Shown piece by piece: positions 1 through 8,747 of a stretch of 64,000 nt of DNA. Within the stretch, counting starts at the first letter, position 1. Every line of letters begins with the position of its first letter. Position numbers and translations under genes: made by a program. The DNA is taken from the NCBI RefSeq assembly GCF_900100075.1, contig NZ_FNEG01000009.1:1-64000 (forward strand). Reading direction: 5' to 3'. Origin of the DNA: Chryseobacterium jejuense (lineage in GTDB: Bacteria; Bacteroidota; Bacteroidia; Flavobacteriales; Weeksellaceae). The notes below the pieces were generated by a model, which searched no databases, was not told the DNA's origin, and was given only the letters and a program-made list of their open reading frames with translations.

Positions 1-232
1 TTCTGGAAATCTGTTTAGTTCACTTTATTTTCTCTGGTTCTTCAGAATTTAATTATTATCTAATTTATAACTAAATCCTTTTGTAAATCTAAAGGAAATC
101 TGTGAGAAATTATTTTCAACGCAAAGTTTTAAGATTTTTTCTGTTTGATTCTATAAGGAAGCTAAGAAGGAATCAGCAAGCTGATTGAATGAAGCTTTGA
201 GGATACTTTATCTTAATTTATTATGATATCAC
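1..232. other. AT-rich stretch without a gene
   Basis: Left edge of the window. I see no credible reading frame, RNA gene or clear repeat here. It lies beyond the terminator of the MBL-fold gene and could be the flank of a gene outside the window. Confidence 0.4.
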
Positions 233-266
233 AAAAAAACAGCTGCCGATGGCAGCTGTTTTTTTT
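233..266. terminator. Bidirectional intrinsic terminator
   Basis: A perfect 10-bp stem (AACAGCTGCC / GGCAGCTGTT) with a GAT loop is flanked by an A run on the left and a T run on the right. It can therefore end transcription on both strands. On the minus strand it follows the MBL-fold gene directly. Confidence 0.85.
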
Positions 267-1437
267 ATTTTAAAATCTTAAGAGTTCCTTTCGGGTGTGT
301 GAATGTACCGTCTGGTCCTGCAATATTAGAATACACAATATTTTTATTGTAATCCTGAATATGGGTTACATTGAAGCCTAAGTGAGGTTCATGCCAATAG
401 ACCATAAAAACATTCTTCGCTACTTCCACAGCAGTATATTCTACGGTATCAGTACTATTTTTTGAACTCCCTGCAGTTCCGGTAAATGTCATTATTTTAT
501 TGTCTTTAAAGTCCAAAAGGAATTTTACAGCTCCAAAATCAACTTCTACCTTTTGACCAATTGCTGGATATGGTGATTTTAAATCCCAAGCCATTTCTCC
601 AAGGAAAACCTTTACCCCCATTTCTAACTCATCTTTTCCGGGAAGGGTTGGATATTTCTTTACCATAAAATCTACGATTGCAGATGTAGTTTTGTTTTCA
701 TTAACGGCTTTCTTATAATTTTCAAGATAACCTTTTACAAAGTCAAGAGATGCCGGAGATAAAGATTGTTTTGCAAAATGTGATGGAACTACCTGTTCAG
801 GTTTTAAAGATTTCATCGCATCCATTTGTCCAATCCATTGGTCAATGGCTTTTACATTCTGAGTATCTGCCATCCAAAGATGTGAATCTACAGAGACTGA
901 AATTCCTCCTGCAATGGTTTTAATAGATGGAATCCAAAGAAAACTGTGAGCAGAATCTTCAGGGTTCTGTCTGATCTCAATTTTATTTCCTTCAAGATCA
1001 GGAACAGCAGTTACTGCTTCCGGAACAATGATTTCTGAAGGAGCATCTGCTTTCAATTGTGGCTTCCAAACTGCCAGTTTATCATCCTTAGAAGCGGAAA
1101 TAAGATAGGCTGTTTGTGCTGTAGAAATAATTCTTATGTTCGGAAAAGTCTTTTTAATAACATCTAATCCAAAATAGAAATCCGGATCGCTGTGTGAGAT
1201 AAAAACTGTTTTCAGATTTTTCCCGGTTGCTTTAATTTCTTTTACCAACTGTTCTGCATATTGCTTTTGAAACTGGGCATCAATAAGTATAGCATCTTTA
1301 TCACCATAAATAATGGTAGACGTAATGGGGAAAATAGCTTTGGTTCCGGGATTATAGACTTTCACCTTCAGATTTCCTGCAAATATGCTTATGAAACCTA
1401 ATATAGCCATTAATGATAATAATTTTCTTTTTAACAT
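265..1437 (-). CDS. MBL-fold hydrolase with MoaF-like C-terminal domain, secreted
   Basis: Predicted 390-residue protein. I chose the ATG at 1437 because it gives a signal peptide (MLKRK followed by a hydrophobic run to about residue 20). The longer frame would overlap the SDR gene upstream. The N-terminal half is a metallo-beta-lactamase fold; its metal motif is degenerate (SHSDPDF at residues 81-87 instead of HxHxDH), so metal binding may be altered. The last ~95 residues resemble a MoaF-type beta-barrel. The gene follows an SDR and is downstream of an Rrf2 regulator, so it probably belongs to the same stress-responsive group. Substrate unknown. Confidence 0.8.
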   Translation of the reverse strand: MLKRKLLSLMAILGFISIFAGNLKVKVYNPGTKAIFPITSTIIYGDKDAILIDAQFQKQYAEQLVKEIKATGKNLKTVFISHSDPDFYFGLDVIKKTFPNIRIISTAQTAYLISASKDDKLAVWKPQLKADAPSEIIVPEAVTAVPDLEGNKIEIRQNPEDSAHSFLWIPSIKTIAGGISVSVDSHLWMADTQNVKAIDQWIGQMDAMKSLKPEQVVPSHFAKQSLSPASLDFVKGYLENYKKAVNENKTTSAIVDFMVKKYPTLPGKDELEMGVKVFLGEMAWDLKSPYPAIGQKVEVDFGAVKFLLDFKDNKIMTFTGTAGSSKNSTDTVEYTAVEVAKNVFMVYWHEPHLGFNVTHIQDYNKNIVYSNIAGPDGTFTHPKGTLKILK

Positions 1438-1453
1438 TTCTGTTCTTTTTAAA

Positions 1454-2107
1454 TTAATAAGCTGCTGTAAAACGTTCACGAACGTGGTTGTTCTGCTCCA
1501 GTTCATCTACTAAAACTACAGCTACATCTTCTACTGAAAGTTGGCTTCTTCCATTTTCATCAAATACGGGAGTTTCCAGAGATGTTCTGTACTTTCCGGT
1601 TCTTGTTCCTACATTCGCCTGATTCATTTCTATTGCTGGGCTGAAGAAAGTCCAATCTAAATTATTATTTTCTTTGATTTTGTTCAGATAATCTCTTGCA
1701 GCAGTTGCTCCCGGCTTATAAGCATCCGGAAAGTCCGGTGTGTCTACAATTTGGATATTGTCCGGTGTATAAAGGCTTCCCGCTCCTCCTACTACGATCA
1801 GTCTTTTTACGCCTGATTCTTCTACAGCTTTTTGAATATTTTCAGAACCATTCAAAAAGTCGTTGTAAAGATTTGGGTTTGTCCATCCTGCATTAAAAGC
1901 ACTGATTACGGCATCACTTCCTTTTAAAGCCTCTGCTAATTCTTCTACATTGTTTACATCAACGCTTTTTGCTGTTACATTTTCCTGTGTTTTCACTTTC
2001 GATGCGTCTCTTACTAAAGCTTCTACTGCATATCCTCTGTCTGCCAATTCTGTTACGATGTGTGCTCCTACAAATCCGGTTGCACCAATTACTGCTACTT
2101 TTTTCAT
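1454..2107 (-). CDS. NAD(P)-binding atypical SDR (YwnB/NmrA-like)
   Basis: 217-residue Rossmann protein beginning with a dinucleotide-binding glycine motif (GATGFVG, residues 8-14). There is no YxxxK active-site pair typical of classical SDRs, so it belongs with the NmrA/YwnB-type atypical members, which act as reductases or redox sensors. A 19-bp operator lies about 25 bp upstream, identical in inverted orientation to one in front of the Rrf2 gene next door. The YwnA/YwnB pair of Bacillus has the same partner types. The MBL-fold gene starts 16 bp after this gene ends, so the two are probably co-transcribed. Confidence 0.85.
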   Translation of the reverse strand: MKKVAVIGATGFVGAHIVTELADRGYAVEALVRDASKVKTQENVTAKSVDVNNVEELAEALKGSDAVISAFNAGWTNPNLYNDFLNGSENIQKAVEESGVKRLIVVGGAGSLYTPDNIQIVDTPDFPDAYKPGATAARDYLNKIKENNNLDWTFFSPAIEMNQANVGTRTGKYRTSLETPVFDENGRSQLSVEDVAVVLVDELEQNNHVRERFTAAY

Positions 2108-2132
2108 AATGTTTTATTTTTTTTAATTAAAT

Positions 2133-2151
2133 TGTAATAAATTTTGTTACA
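2133..2151 (-). promoter_or_regulatory. Probable Rrf2 operator upstream of the SDR
   Basis: TGTAATAAATTTTGTTACA is an imperfect palindrome. Its exact reverse complement occurs at 2615-2633 in front of the Rrf2 regulator gene, and I saw it nowhere else in the window. It is placed to control the SDR/MBL genes. The assignment to the neighbouring regulator is inference. Confidence 0.75.
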
Positions 2152-2169
2152 TTTAAGGGTAAAAAATTT

Positions 2170-2580
2170 TTATTCGAACTGATCTGCGAATTCCTGCAAA
2201 GATTTATCTCCTAAAAACTGGCTTACCAACTGATCTGTCTCTTCAAATAATGTATTTAAATGACCATTAATTTCTTTTCCAACACTGCATGATGGATTAG
2301 GATTCTGATTTTTCTTCCCTAATACTTCTGTATTTTTTACCGATCTGTAAATCTCAGAAATGGTAATATTTTCCGCATCTTTTGCCAGGTGACTCCCTCC
2401 TTCTTTCCCTTGTCTGCTGATAATTAAACCTGCTTCTCTCAAGACACTGATCTCTTTACGTACAATGACAGGATTTACATTGATACTACCCGCAACCCAG
2501 TCAGAAGTGAGCCACTCCTGAGGACTTTTAGCCAATAAGGTCATGATATGTATTGCCGTAGCAAATCTTGTGTTATTCAT
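2170..2580 (-). CDS. Rrf2-family transcriptional regulator (YwnA-like)
   Basis: 136-residue winged-helix protein. The start at 2580 (MNNTRF) is preferred over the ATG 42 bp upstream because the -7 box TATCTTTG lies between them. The recognition region is around residues 24-55 (DWVAGSINVNPVIVRKEIS). The family senses redox or metal state through cysteines; this one has a single Cys in a PSCSVG context, as in YwnA-type members that respond to electrophiles or oxidants. It lies 62 bp upstream of the SDR gene, and both genes carry the same operator. Autoregulation is therefore likely. Confidence 0.87.
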   Translation of the reverse strand: MNNTRFATAIHIMTLLAKSPQEWLTSDWVAGSINVNPVIVRKEISVLREAGLIISRQGKEGGSHLAKDAENITISEIYRSVKNTEVLGKKNQNPNPSCSVGKEINGHLNTLFEETDQLVSQFLGDKSLQEFADQFE

Positions 2581-2592
2581 TGTAATTACTCT

Positions 2593-2633
2593 GCAAAGAT
2601 ACAAAAATTTTAATTGTAACAAAATTTATTACA
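2593..2633 (-). promoter_or_regulatory. Rrf2 gene promoter with overlapping operator
   Basis: On the minus strand the -7 box TATCTTTG (2593-2600) is preceded by the 19-bp palindrome at 2615-2633, whose TTTTG core supplies a -33-like TTG 18 bp upstream. A repressor bound at the palindrome would block the promoter. Confidence 0.7.
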
Positions 2634-2644
2634 GTTAATTTTTC

Positions 2645-3595
2645 TTAAAGGATTAATTTATCCAGATCCAGCAGTAAATAATTAATATTCTGATTGATTG
2701 TTCGTGTAGCAGATTGCATCTGATTAAGCATAGCCGCACGATTATGAAGGTCGTCTGCCCTGTAATATCCACCATCCTTGAAAATAACGGACTGATTCGC
2801 AGCTGCTGTGTCATCATCAAACTGATAATGAAGCCATCTTTCTTTCATATTTCCGATAATAGAACGTTCTTCCCTATTGGAGAATTTCTTTTCGGTATAC
2901 ATATACCAGATAAAGGGTGGAAAGTTCGGAGACTCCAGTTTTTCTTTCCAGATATCTCTAAGAAGGTTTCTCTGGTGAATAAATTCTACTTTTTTTCCTT
3001 TCGGATTAAGGGTTGCCAAACCAAAACCTGCTCCCAAAACCCCACCACCGATATCAATGGCATTGCTCCATCCCTGATCTCCAACAATTCCTCCGGCGAT
3101 GGAAGCTGCAGCTCCTGTGATAATAGAATATAGAATGAGTTTATTATTTCTGGAAGAGTTAAGATTATCCACATAATTTCCGATCTGGGCTACTCTTTCG
3201 CCTTCGCAATCAAATTCTGCAGCTACAGCATCAAGCTCTGTAAGGGCAATGGTAATTTTACTGTTGATTTTAGTTTTTAGTTGCAAAACTTTAACCTGAG
3301 AAGCCAGAGATGAATCTTTTTTAAGGTCCATAATCTCATGAACCTCATCCAGGTTATCCAATGCATTTAAAATTAAAATACTCTGGTCAGAAAACATTTC
3401 CTTCAGCTCCTTATTGGCTGCTAAGATAGAATCCGAATTGTGGGAAGGGACTTTATTGCTATAGTTATACTTAAAGGGTGCTTTACAATAGCTATCCTTC
3501 AAAGTAAGTATATTCTGCTGAATAAGCTGATTCTTCTTGGAAACACAAGAAGTCAACAAACCGAAAACGATAAAGAGGTAAAAAATCTTTTTCAT
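2645..3595 (-). CDS. Hypothetical lipoprotein
   Basis: 316 residues with a clear lipoprotein signal: MKKIFYLFIV, a hydrophobic core and lipobox LLTSC with Cys at about residue 17. The first half is charged and mostly helical. Around residues 155-200 is a Gly/Ala-rich stretch (IITGAAASIAGGIVGD and GGGVLGAGFG) that resembles a glycine-zipper membrane segment. The C-terminal part has no motif I recognise. No operon partner: both neighbours are separated by regulatory or terminator sequence. Likely exported and membrane-anchored; function unknown. Confidence 0.75.
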   Translation of the reverse strand: MKKIFYLFIVFGLLTSCVSKKNQLIQQNILTLKDSYCKAPFKYNYSNKVPSHNSDSILAANKELKEMFSDQSILILNALDNLDEVHEIMDLKKDSSLASQVKVLQLKTKINSKITIALTELDAVAAEFDCEGERVAQIGNYVDNLNSSRNNKLILYSIITGAAASIAGGIVGDQGWSNAIDIGGGVLGAGFGLATLNPKGKKVEFIHQRNLLRDIWKEKLESPNFPPFIWYMYTEKKFSNREERSIIGNMKERWLHYQFDDDTAAANQSVIFKDGGYYRADDLHNRAAMLNQMQSATRTINQNINYLLLDLDKLIL

Positions 3596-3689
3596 TCAAA
3601 CCAATTTTTGTGTTATAGCTGAATCATTTTCAGAAATCATCAATCAGTTTCAATATAATTCATCAATACGAATATAGTACAAATAAAAA

Positions 3690-3716
3690 AAATTACCTGA
3701 AATCAGGTAATTTTTT
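3690..3716. terminator. Short stem-loop between lipoprotein and FKBP genes
   Basis: AATTACCTGA followed by TCAGGTAATT with a T run on the + side and an A run on the other side. It lies just downstream of the FKBP gene (minus strand) and could terminate it. Confidence 0.7.
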
Positions 3717-3735
3717 AATCTATTTTTAAGCCGGA

Positions 3736-4170
3736 TTATTTAATACCCAGTAATTCTACTTCGAAAACAAGGGTACTGTTTGGTCCAATCTCTTTGCTGA
3801 TCTCCTGATCTCCATATGCTAAATGCGGTGGAATAATCAGTCTCCACTTACTTCCAACAGTCATTAACTGAAGAGCTTCTGTCCATCCTGAAATCACTCT
3901 GTTTAATGGGAAAGATGCCGGAGTTCCTCTTTTTACAGAACTATCGAAAACCTTACCGGAAATAGTGGTTCCGTGATAGTGGCATTTTACAGTAGATTTA
4001 GGACCTGGTTTTGCACCATCACCTTCTGTAATAATTTCATATTGTAAGCCGCTTGGTAATTGAACAACGCTTTCTCTCTTACCATACTCTTCCATATACT
4101 CTTTACCGTCGTTAAGATTCTTTTCAGCTAATTCTTTTTTACGCTTAAATAACAAATCTGCTACTCCCAT
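3736..4170 (-). CDS. FKBP-type peptidyl-prolyl cis-trans isomerase
   Basis: 144 residues. The C-terminal ~100 residues are an FKBP domain (VKCHYHGTTISGKVFDSS, then LMTVGSKWRLIIPPHLAYG and VFEVELLGI). The short basic N-terminal helix is like the arm of FklB/FkpA-type enzymes, but there is no signal peptide, so the protein should be cytoplasmic. It catalyses proline isomerisation during protein folding. A -7 box TATCTTTG at 4185-4192 gives a short leader. Appears monocistronic. Confidence 0.93.
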   Translation of the reverse strand: MGVADLLFKRKKELAEKNLNDGKEYMEEYGKRESVVQLPSGLQYEIITEGDGAKPGPKSTVKCHYHGTTISGKVFDSSVKRGTPASFPLNRVISGWTEALQLMTVGSKWRLIIPPHLAYGDQEISKEIGPNSTLVFEVELLGIK

Positions 4171-4184
4171 ATTATAATTTTTTA

Positions 4185-4192
4185 CAAAGATA
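4185..4192 (-). promoter_or_regulatory. -7 box of the FKBP gene
   Basis: TATCTTTG on the minus strand, 15 bp upstream of the start codon; matches the Bacteroidota sigma-A consensus TAnnTTTG. Confidence 0.6.
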
Positions 4193-4433
4193 AGGCTTTT
4201 TTAACTTCTTGTATACTTATCAATTTGGTCCAAAAATGTTTTTACAACCATACGCAAAAATATATTAATCATTAATTATCAATAACTTACATAATAAAAC
4301 CATGTAGTCGTATATTTTCAAGGAATTCACTAGTTCTGGAGCTCATATTTTGCATACTCAAAATTCAAATAATTGTAATATTTTCTTAACACAGATTCCG
4401 AAACTTGGCGTTATAATTGGATTTAAAAACTAA

Positions 4434-5447
4434 ATGCCAAATCCGATATTATATAACAAGAAGTTTGACGAGCTTAATGAAGAGGAAAAGAAACTTCTGG
4501 AAATCAATAAAAAAACGATTACCGATTTTGTTGAGCAATCCTCTTCCATAAGCGACGTTAATTATGCTACCAGAAATGCCCATGCCAAGACTTATGCGGT
4601 CTCAAAAGGAATTTTCTTGGTAGATCCTAATATTCCTGAATTTCTGAAGCCTTTTTTTGATAAAGAGAAATTTGATTTGTTCATAAGGCTTTCCAATGCT
4701 CAATTTAAAATTACCAATTCAAAAAGGGATATTCCTGCTTATGGTTTTGCTGTACAGATCAGGGATGAAAATAATAATCTGCTTTCCAATTATCCACTAG
4801 TGAATTTTCCATTGTTTCCGGTTAATTCTGTCTCCATATTTCTGAAACTGTTTACAGCCATCAATATTTTTTATATCAAAAAATGGAATGGTTTATTTTC
4901 ACTGATTACTCAAATCATAAAAGTTATTCCATCTGTTTGTACACGATCTTTTATCAGAAATGCATTGAAACTATTTCGTAAAAGAAATGATTTTATTCTT
5001 TCTTTTGATTATCATTCGGTGGGTGCTTATCGTCTGGGAGATTATATGATGAAGATAAAACTGATCCCCAAGTCTGTTAATAAGAATATGGATAAGAAAC
5101 AAAACATGAAAAAAGCTTTAAGGAATTATCTTCAAAGGAATTATTTTGCCGCTGATGTTTTGATCCAGCTTTGCTATGATCTGAAAGACCAGCCTATCAA
5201 CAAACTCAATGTAGAATGGAAAAATTCGCCCTTCATTAAAATCGGTGAAGTGAAAATAGAAAAAGGGGCTTTATTAGATCCGCGTGATTGCAGTAATGAG
5301 CTGCTTTCATTTAATCCTTTTGAGAGTAAGGTTATTTTTCAGCCTGTTGGGAAAATTCAGAGATTGCGAGATAGTGCTTATAAAGTATCTGTACAGACAA
5401 GAAGAAAAATCAATACCCTTTTGCATGGTAAGAAAAGTGAACTGTAG
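4434..5447 (+). CDS. Catalase-like (SrpA-type) family protein
   Basis: 337 residues. It shows the diagnostic pieces of catalase-family proteins: a distal-His segment (NAHAKTYAVSKGIFLVDP, about residues 48-65), IRLSNAQ in place of the usual RFSN segment, and a C-terminal block with NVEWKNSPF, SFNPFE and a PVGKIQRLRDSAY tail. It is much shorter than true catalases and may be a peroxidase or lipid-hydroperoxide enzyme of the minimal-catalase type; activity is not established. A central hydrophobic segment near residues 120-150 may contact membranes. Alone on the plus strand between minus-strand genes. Confidence 0.75.
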   Translation: MPNPILYNKKFDELNEEEKKLLEINKKTITDFVEQSSSISDVNYATRNAHAKTYAVSKGIFLVDPNIPEFLKPFFDKEKFDLFIRLSNAQFKITNSKRDIPAYGFAVQIRDENNNLLSNYPLVNFPLFPVNSVSIFLKLFTAINIFYIKKWNGLFSLITQIIKVIPSVCTRSFIRNALKLFRKRNDFILSFDYHSVGAYRLGDYMMKIKLIPKSVNKNMDKKQNMKKALRNYLQRNYFAADVLIQLCYDLKDQPINKLNVEWKNSPFIKIGEVKIEKGALLDPRDCSNELLSFNPFESKVIFQPVGKIQRLRDSAYKVSVQTRRKINTLLHGKKSEL

Positions 5448-5504
5448 ACACAAAATTTTGTTGATAAAAGATGCAACAAGTTTACAAATAATTTTATTTA
5501 TGCG

Positions 5505-5560
5505 TAAGATCTATGTGCCTATGTGGTTTGATGCTTTTACCACATAGGCATATAGAATAT
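5505..5560. repeat. Dispersed hairpin repeat, copy 1
   Basis: An inverted repeat (CTATGTGCCTATGTGGT ... ACCACATAGGCATATAG) followed by AATATTA. A close copy is at 51980-52035. It follows the catalase-like gene and may work as a terminator, although there is no T run. Confidence 0.6.
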
Positions 5561-5704
5561 TATAATGAGAAAGATCTAAATTCTCGCAGATTCTGCTGAT
5601 TACGCAGATCTAAAAGGCTTTTTAATCACTACGAATGCGCTAATAAAATTATTCGTGCATCCGTGGCAAGAAAAACTTTGGTTTTGATCAACAGTTTTTA
5701 TTCT
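5561..5704. repeat. Degenerate 'cgcagatt' dispersed repeat region
   Basis: Short direct and inverted words (CGCAGATT, ACGCAGATC) recur here and again at 56200-56270 and 20430-20450. The pattern is that of a decayed dispersed element. No gene seen. Confidence 0.35.
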
Positions 5705-6118
5705 TTATTTAAACTTCCGATCCTCTTCACTGATAGCTAGATCATTGATGCTTGCATATCTTTTGACCATTAATCCGTTCTCATCAAACTCCCAGTTCTC
5801 GTTGCCATAGGCTCTGAACCAATTTCCTTCTTTGATCTGATATTCATACTCAAAACGAACGGCAATACGGTTTTCAGTGTGTGCCCAATACTCTTTCTTA
5901 AGTTTGTAATTGAGTTCTTTTTCCCATTTCTTCTGAAGAAACAAAACAATTTCTTCTCTTCCATTGACAAATGTATCTCTGTTTCTCCATTCGCTGTCTA
6001 AGGTATAAGCTTTAGAAACTTTTTCGGGATCCTGACTGTTCCAGGCATCTTCTGCCATTTGAATTTTTTGCTTTGCCGTTTCAAGGGTAAACGGAGGAAG
6101 CGGGTGTTTCTGTTCCAT
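5705..6118 (-). CDS. NTF2-like protein, DUF1348 type
   Basis: 137 residues. The whole protein matches the DUF1348 branch of the NTF2-like (SnoaL) fold: AEDAWNSQDPEKVSKAYTLDSEWRNR at the start of the cone, then FVNGREEIVLFLQKKW and NENWEFDENGLMVKRYASIND. The family is small, cytosolic and without a firmly assigned reaction. It starts 3 bp after the TetR gene ends, so the two form an operon under the TetR operator. That suggests a role in handling a small molecule sensed by the regulator. Confidence 0.85.
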   Translation of the reverse strand: MEQKHPLPPFTLETAKQKIQMAEDAWNSQDPEKVSKAYTLDSEWRNRDTFVNGREEIVLFLQKKWEKELNYKLKKEYWAHTENRIAVRFEYEYQIKEGNWFRAYGNENWEFDENGLMVKRYASINDLAISEEDRKFK

Positions 6119-6121
6119 TGA

Positions 6122-6649
6122 TTAAGGGATTAAATGATTAACTATTTTTTTTGATTTCACTATCAGTTCATTCGATTTAAAAAGCTGGCTTTCTATAATG
6201 CTGCTTTCAAAAAGCATATAGATATGATCGGAAAGAGTATCATCTTTCAGTAATTCAAGGAAATAATTTCTAAGATCAGCTTTATGAGTTTGAATTACGT
6301 TGAGAATTTTAACATTATCCATCGGAATTTCTGATAAAATATTCAGGAAACTACAGCCTCTGAAGTTCTCTTTATCATTCATATACATCAGAAAATCAAA
6401 AGCATCAATAATCTTTGAACGGAGATCTTCGGACTGGGCAGTAAAAGAATGAAGCTCATTGAACCAATACTCATGTCTTACATTAAGAAACTCCACGCAT
6501 AAGTCTTCTTTGGATTTGAAATGAAGATAAAAGCTTGCTTTGGCCACTCCTGCATCAGAAATAATCTGGTTGATTCCTGTAGAATTATATCCCTGTTTTG
6601 CAAACAGATCAAAAGTTGTTTTTATAATTCTTTCTCTTGGCGACTTCAT
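6122..6649 (-). CDS. TetR/AcrR-family transcriptional regulator
   Basis: 175 residues from the ATG at 6649 (MKSPRERIIKTT). The longer frame would start inside the operator, so I reject it. The N-terminal HTH is typical (TFDLFAKQGYNSTGINQI, then AGVAKASFYLHFKSKEDL). The ligand-binding half is unremarkable. A long palindrome with the promoter sits just upstream, so autorepression is likely. Co-transcribed with the NTF2-like gene. Confidence 0.9.
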   Translation of the reverse strand: MKSPRERIIKTTFDLFAKQGYNSTGINQIISDAGVAKASFYLHFKSKEDLCVEFLNVRHEYWFNELHSFTAQSEDLRSKIIDAFDFLMYMNDKENFRGCSFLNILSEIPMDNVKILNVIQTHKADLRNYFLELLKDDTLSDHIYMLFESSIIESQLFKSNELIVKSKKIVNHLIP

Positions 6650-6669
6650 ATTTATTTTATTTTGTAAGA

Positions 6670-6724
6670 CAAAGATAGAAGAAAAAAACAAAATAGACAA
6701 ACCTGTCTGTCTATTTTGTTTTTT
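6670..6724 (-). promoter_or_regulatory. TetR promoter and palindromic operator
   Basis: The -7 box TATCTTTG is at 6670-6677. Upstream, 6683-6724 is a near-perfect inverted repeat with arms containing CAAAATAGACA and TGTCTATTTTG around a CAAACCTGTC centre. The AGACAGACAGGTTTGTCT core resembles operators of the AcrR/TetR class. Confidence 0.75.
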
Positions 6725-6882
6725 GAAGGGAAGCTGGAAGAATGAAGCTGGAGGTCCTATTCGTTTTATAGATAAATATTTATATTCTTATGATGATAAT
6801 CTCGTTACAATGCAGCTGATTCTTTATTTCGCCTACAAGTACTTCCATCTTCCAGCATCCAACTTCCTTTCTCTTCCTTCAC

Positions 6883-6914
6883 AAAAAAGCCCCCAAGATT
6901 AATTCTTGGGGGCC
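6883..6914 (-). terminator. Intrinsic terminator of the ter operon
   Basis: GCCCCCAAGA stem with TCTTGGGGGC and a T run on the minus strand, 25 bp after the terC stop codon. Confidence 0.85.
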
Positions 6915-6938
6915 ATTTATATATCGTAATGTATGCTA

Positions 6939-8027
6939 CTACTCTTCCAACTTATCTTTTTCCTCTTCTTCTTTTTCAGGGAAGATAACGGATAAAAGAA
7001 CAGAGATCACCAATACTCCACCTACAATTCCTAATGAAACTGGGGAAGGAATATGAATCCATGGTGCAATAAGCATTTTAACTCCGATGAATGAAAGGAT
7101 AATCGCCAATCCATAAGGAAGTTTGCTGAACATGTGAATAAAGTTTGCCAATAGGAAATATAATGATCTAAGACCTAAAATCGCAAAGATATTTGATGTA
7201 TACAGGATAAACGGGTCGTTTGAAATCGCAAAGATCGCCGGAATGGAATCTACTGCGAAAAGAACGTCTGTAAACTCAATAACTCCCACTACTACTAATA
7301 GCGGTGTAGCCATTTTGATCCCGTTCTGAATGGTAAAGAACTTGTCTCCATCGTAGTTATCAGAAACTTTCCAGAAACTTTTGATCAGTCTTGCTCCTGC
7401 TGTATTGCTGTAATCTTCATCGTCATCATCGCCACCGTCACCCCATGATTTGATTCCTGCGTATACAAGAAACAGTCCGAACAGGGCCATCACGATGTTG
7501 ATCTGTACTGCTTTTCCGAAAACAGTCATTTCAGGAAGATAGGTAAGGTTAATAAGTCCTACTCCAGCAAAGATAAATATCGCTCTGAAGATTAACGCTC
7601 CGATAATCCCCCAGAAAAGAACTTTATGGTGAAGGTATTTCGGAACTTTAAAGAACCCGAAAACAAGGATAAATACAAATAAGTTATCCACAGAAAGGGC
7701 TTTTTCAATCCAGTAGGCAGCCTGATACTGTGTAAATTTCTCTACTGCTATAGCATGACTTTCCGGCGTTCCGTCTGTATTGAAAACCCAATACACGACT
7801 CCTGAAAAGATCATAGACAGTGAGATCCATACAATAGACCAGATCGTAGCTTCTTTGGAAGAAACTTCGTGACTTTTTTTGTTGAATACTCCTAAATCCA
7901 GGAGTAGCATGATAACAACTGTTATCGCGAATCCCCAGACCAATCCAGGGTGCAGTTCTAAAATACTTTGATGTTCCACTTGAGTTATGTTATTATATGA
8001 TAAAAGCAATAGATGTACAAAGTACAA
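6939..8027 (-). CDS. terC: TerC-family integral membrane protein
   Basis: 362 residues with about nine membrane segments. TerC hallmarks are visible: LDLGVFNKKSHEVSSKEA after the first segment, IEKALSVDNLFVFILVF, and VVGVIEFTDVLFAVDSIPA with the acidic residues in the membrane. An acidic loop (GGDDDDEDYS) and an acidic tail are present. The family is implicated in metal (Mn) export and, with TerD proteins, in tellurite and general stress tolerance. The start is uncertain: the ATG at 8027 is used, but a GTG at 7979 would also fit the family. Last gene of the ter operon. Confidence 0.9.
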   Translation of the reverse strand: MYFVHLLLLSYNNITQVEHQSILELHPGLVWGFAITVVIMLLLDLGVFNKKSHEVSSKEATIWSIVWISLSMIFSGVVYWVFNTDGTPESHAIAVEKFTQYQAAYWIEKALSVDNLFVFILVFGFFKVPKYLHHKVLFWGIIGALIFRAIFIFAGVGLINLTYLPEMTVFGKAVQINIVMALFGLFLVYAGIKSWGDGGDDDDEDYSNTAGARLIKSFWKVSDNYDGDKFFTIQNGIKMATPLLVVVGVIEFTDVLFAVDSIPAIFAISNDPFILYTSNIFAILGLRSLYFLLANFIHMFSKLPYGLAIILSFIGVKMLIAPWIHIPSPVSLGIVGGVLVISVLLSVIFPEKEEEEKDKLEE

Positions 8028-8064
8028 ATATTGCTATTTTATTTACATTTTGATGTATAAACGA

Positions 8065-8673
8065 TTATAAATAATTCATCTGTACCGTTTGGATCGTCTG
8101 CTCCAGCTTTCTGTCTGCTGTAGGATCTCCAATTGCGTTGAATTTCCATTCACCATTTCTTCTGTAGAAAACGCCTAATACCATCGCTACATGTCCTCTG
8201 AAAGAAGCATCATTAGCTACATCATATTTAGCAAAAACCTCTTTTACATTGGTTGGAGTTCCTTCATAAATACGGATAGAAGCAAAAGGAATGGTTCCGA
8301 AATCCTGACCTTTGTAACTGTTTAGTACCATTGCCACGTGATCTACATTAGGCTCAAGGTTACTGAAATCTACAGTGATCACTTCGTTGTCTAATCCATC
8401 GTCACCGTTTACGTCACCGGTAAGGTCGTCTCCACTGTGTCTTACAGAACCGTTTTTAGATTTAAGGTTCCCGAAATAAACTACTTCAGTAACATTTTTG
8501 TTTGAATCATATAAAATACAGCTTCCGTCTAAGTCTACTGCTTCTTTTTTAGTTCCGAAAAGTCCTTTTTTTTCAATTGCTCCCCAGTTGATTCCTACAC
8601 AAGCTTGGGAAAGCTCAGCTCCGTTTTCTTTTTTAAGGTTAATTCTCTGACCTTTTTGTAAGTTGATAGCCAT
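8065..8673 (-). CDS. TerD-family stress protein
   Basis: 202-residue TerD domain beginning MAINLQKGQRINL. Calcium-binding acidic loops are visible: DLDGSCILYD at about residue 48 and a second loop GDDLTGDVNGDDGLDNE. Unlike the other TerD protein in this operon it has an insertion with Lys/Gly (IEKKGLFGTKKEA), as in TerE/TerX-like paralogues. TerD proteins are cytosolic and bind Ca2+; they work with TerC at the membrane. Expected to act with TelA and the PRTase/HAD genes upstream. Confidence 0.9.
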   Translation of the reverse strand: MAINLQKGQRINLKKENGAELSQACVGINWGAIEKKGLFGTKKEAVDLDGSCILYDSNKNVTEVVYFGNLKSKNGSVRHSGDDLTGDVNGDDGLDNEVITVDFSNLEPNVDHVAMVLNSYKGQDFGTIPFASIRIYEGTPTNVKEVFAKYDVANDASFRGHVAMVLGVFYRRNGEWKFNAIGDPTADRKLEQTIQTVQMNYL

Positions 8674-8747
8674 CTTTGTATGTTTAGTTATTATTTACAT
8701 TTTTGCCGAAAAGCAAATGTGCTTATCCGCTTGTTTCAAATTTCGTT

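Noticed and set aside
1438..1506. N-terminal extension of the MBL-fold gene.
   Set aside because: It would overlap the SDR gene, and removing it leaves a normal signal peptide.
4323..4345. EcoRI/SpeI/SacI-like string resembling a plasmid cloning site.
   Set aside because: The three sites are close together but the rest does not match a known polylinker and lies in normal AT-rich context; most likely coincidence.
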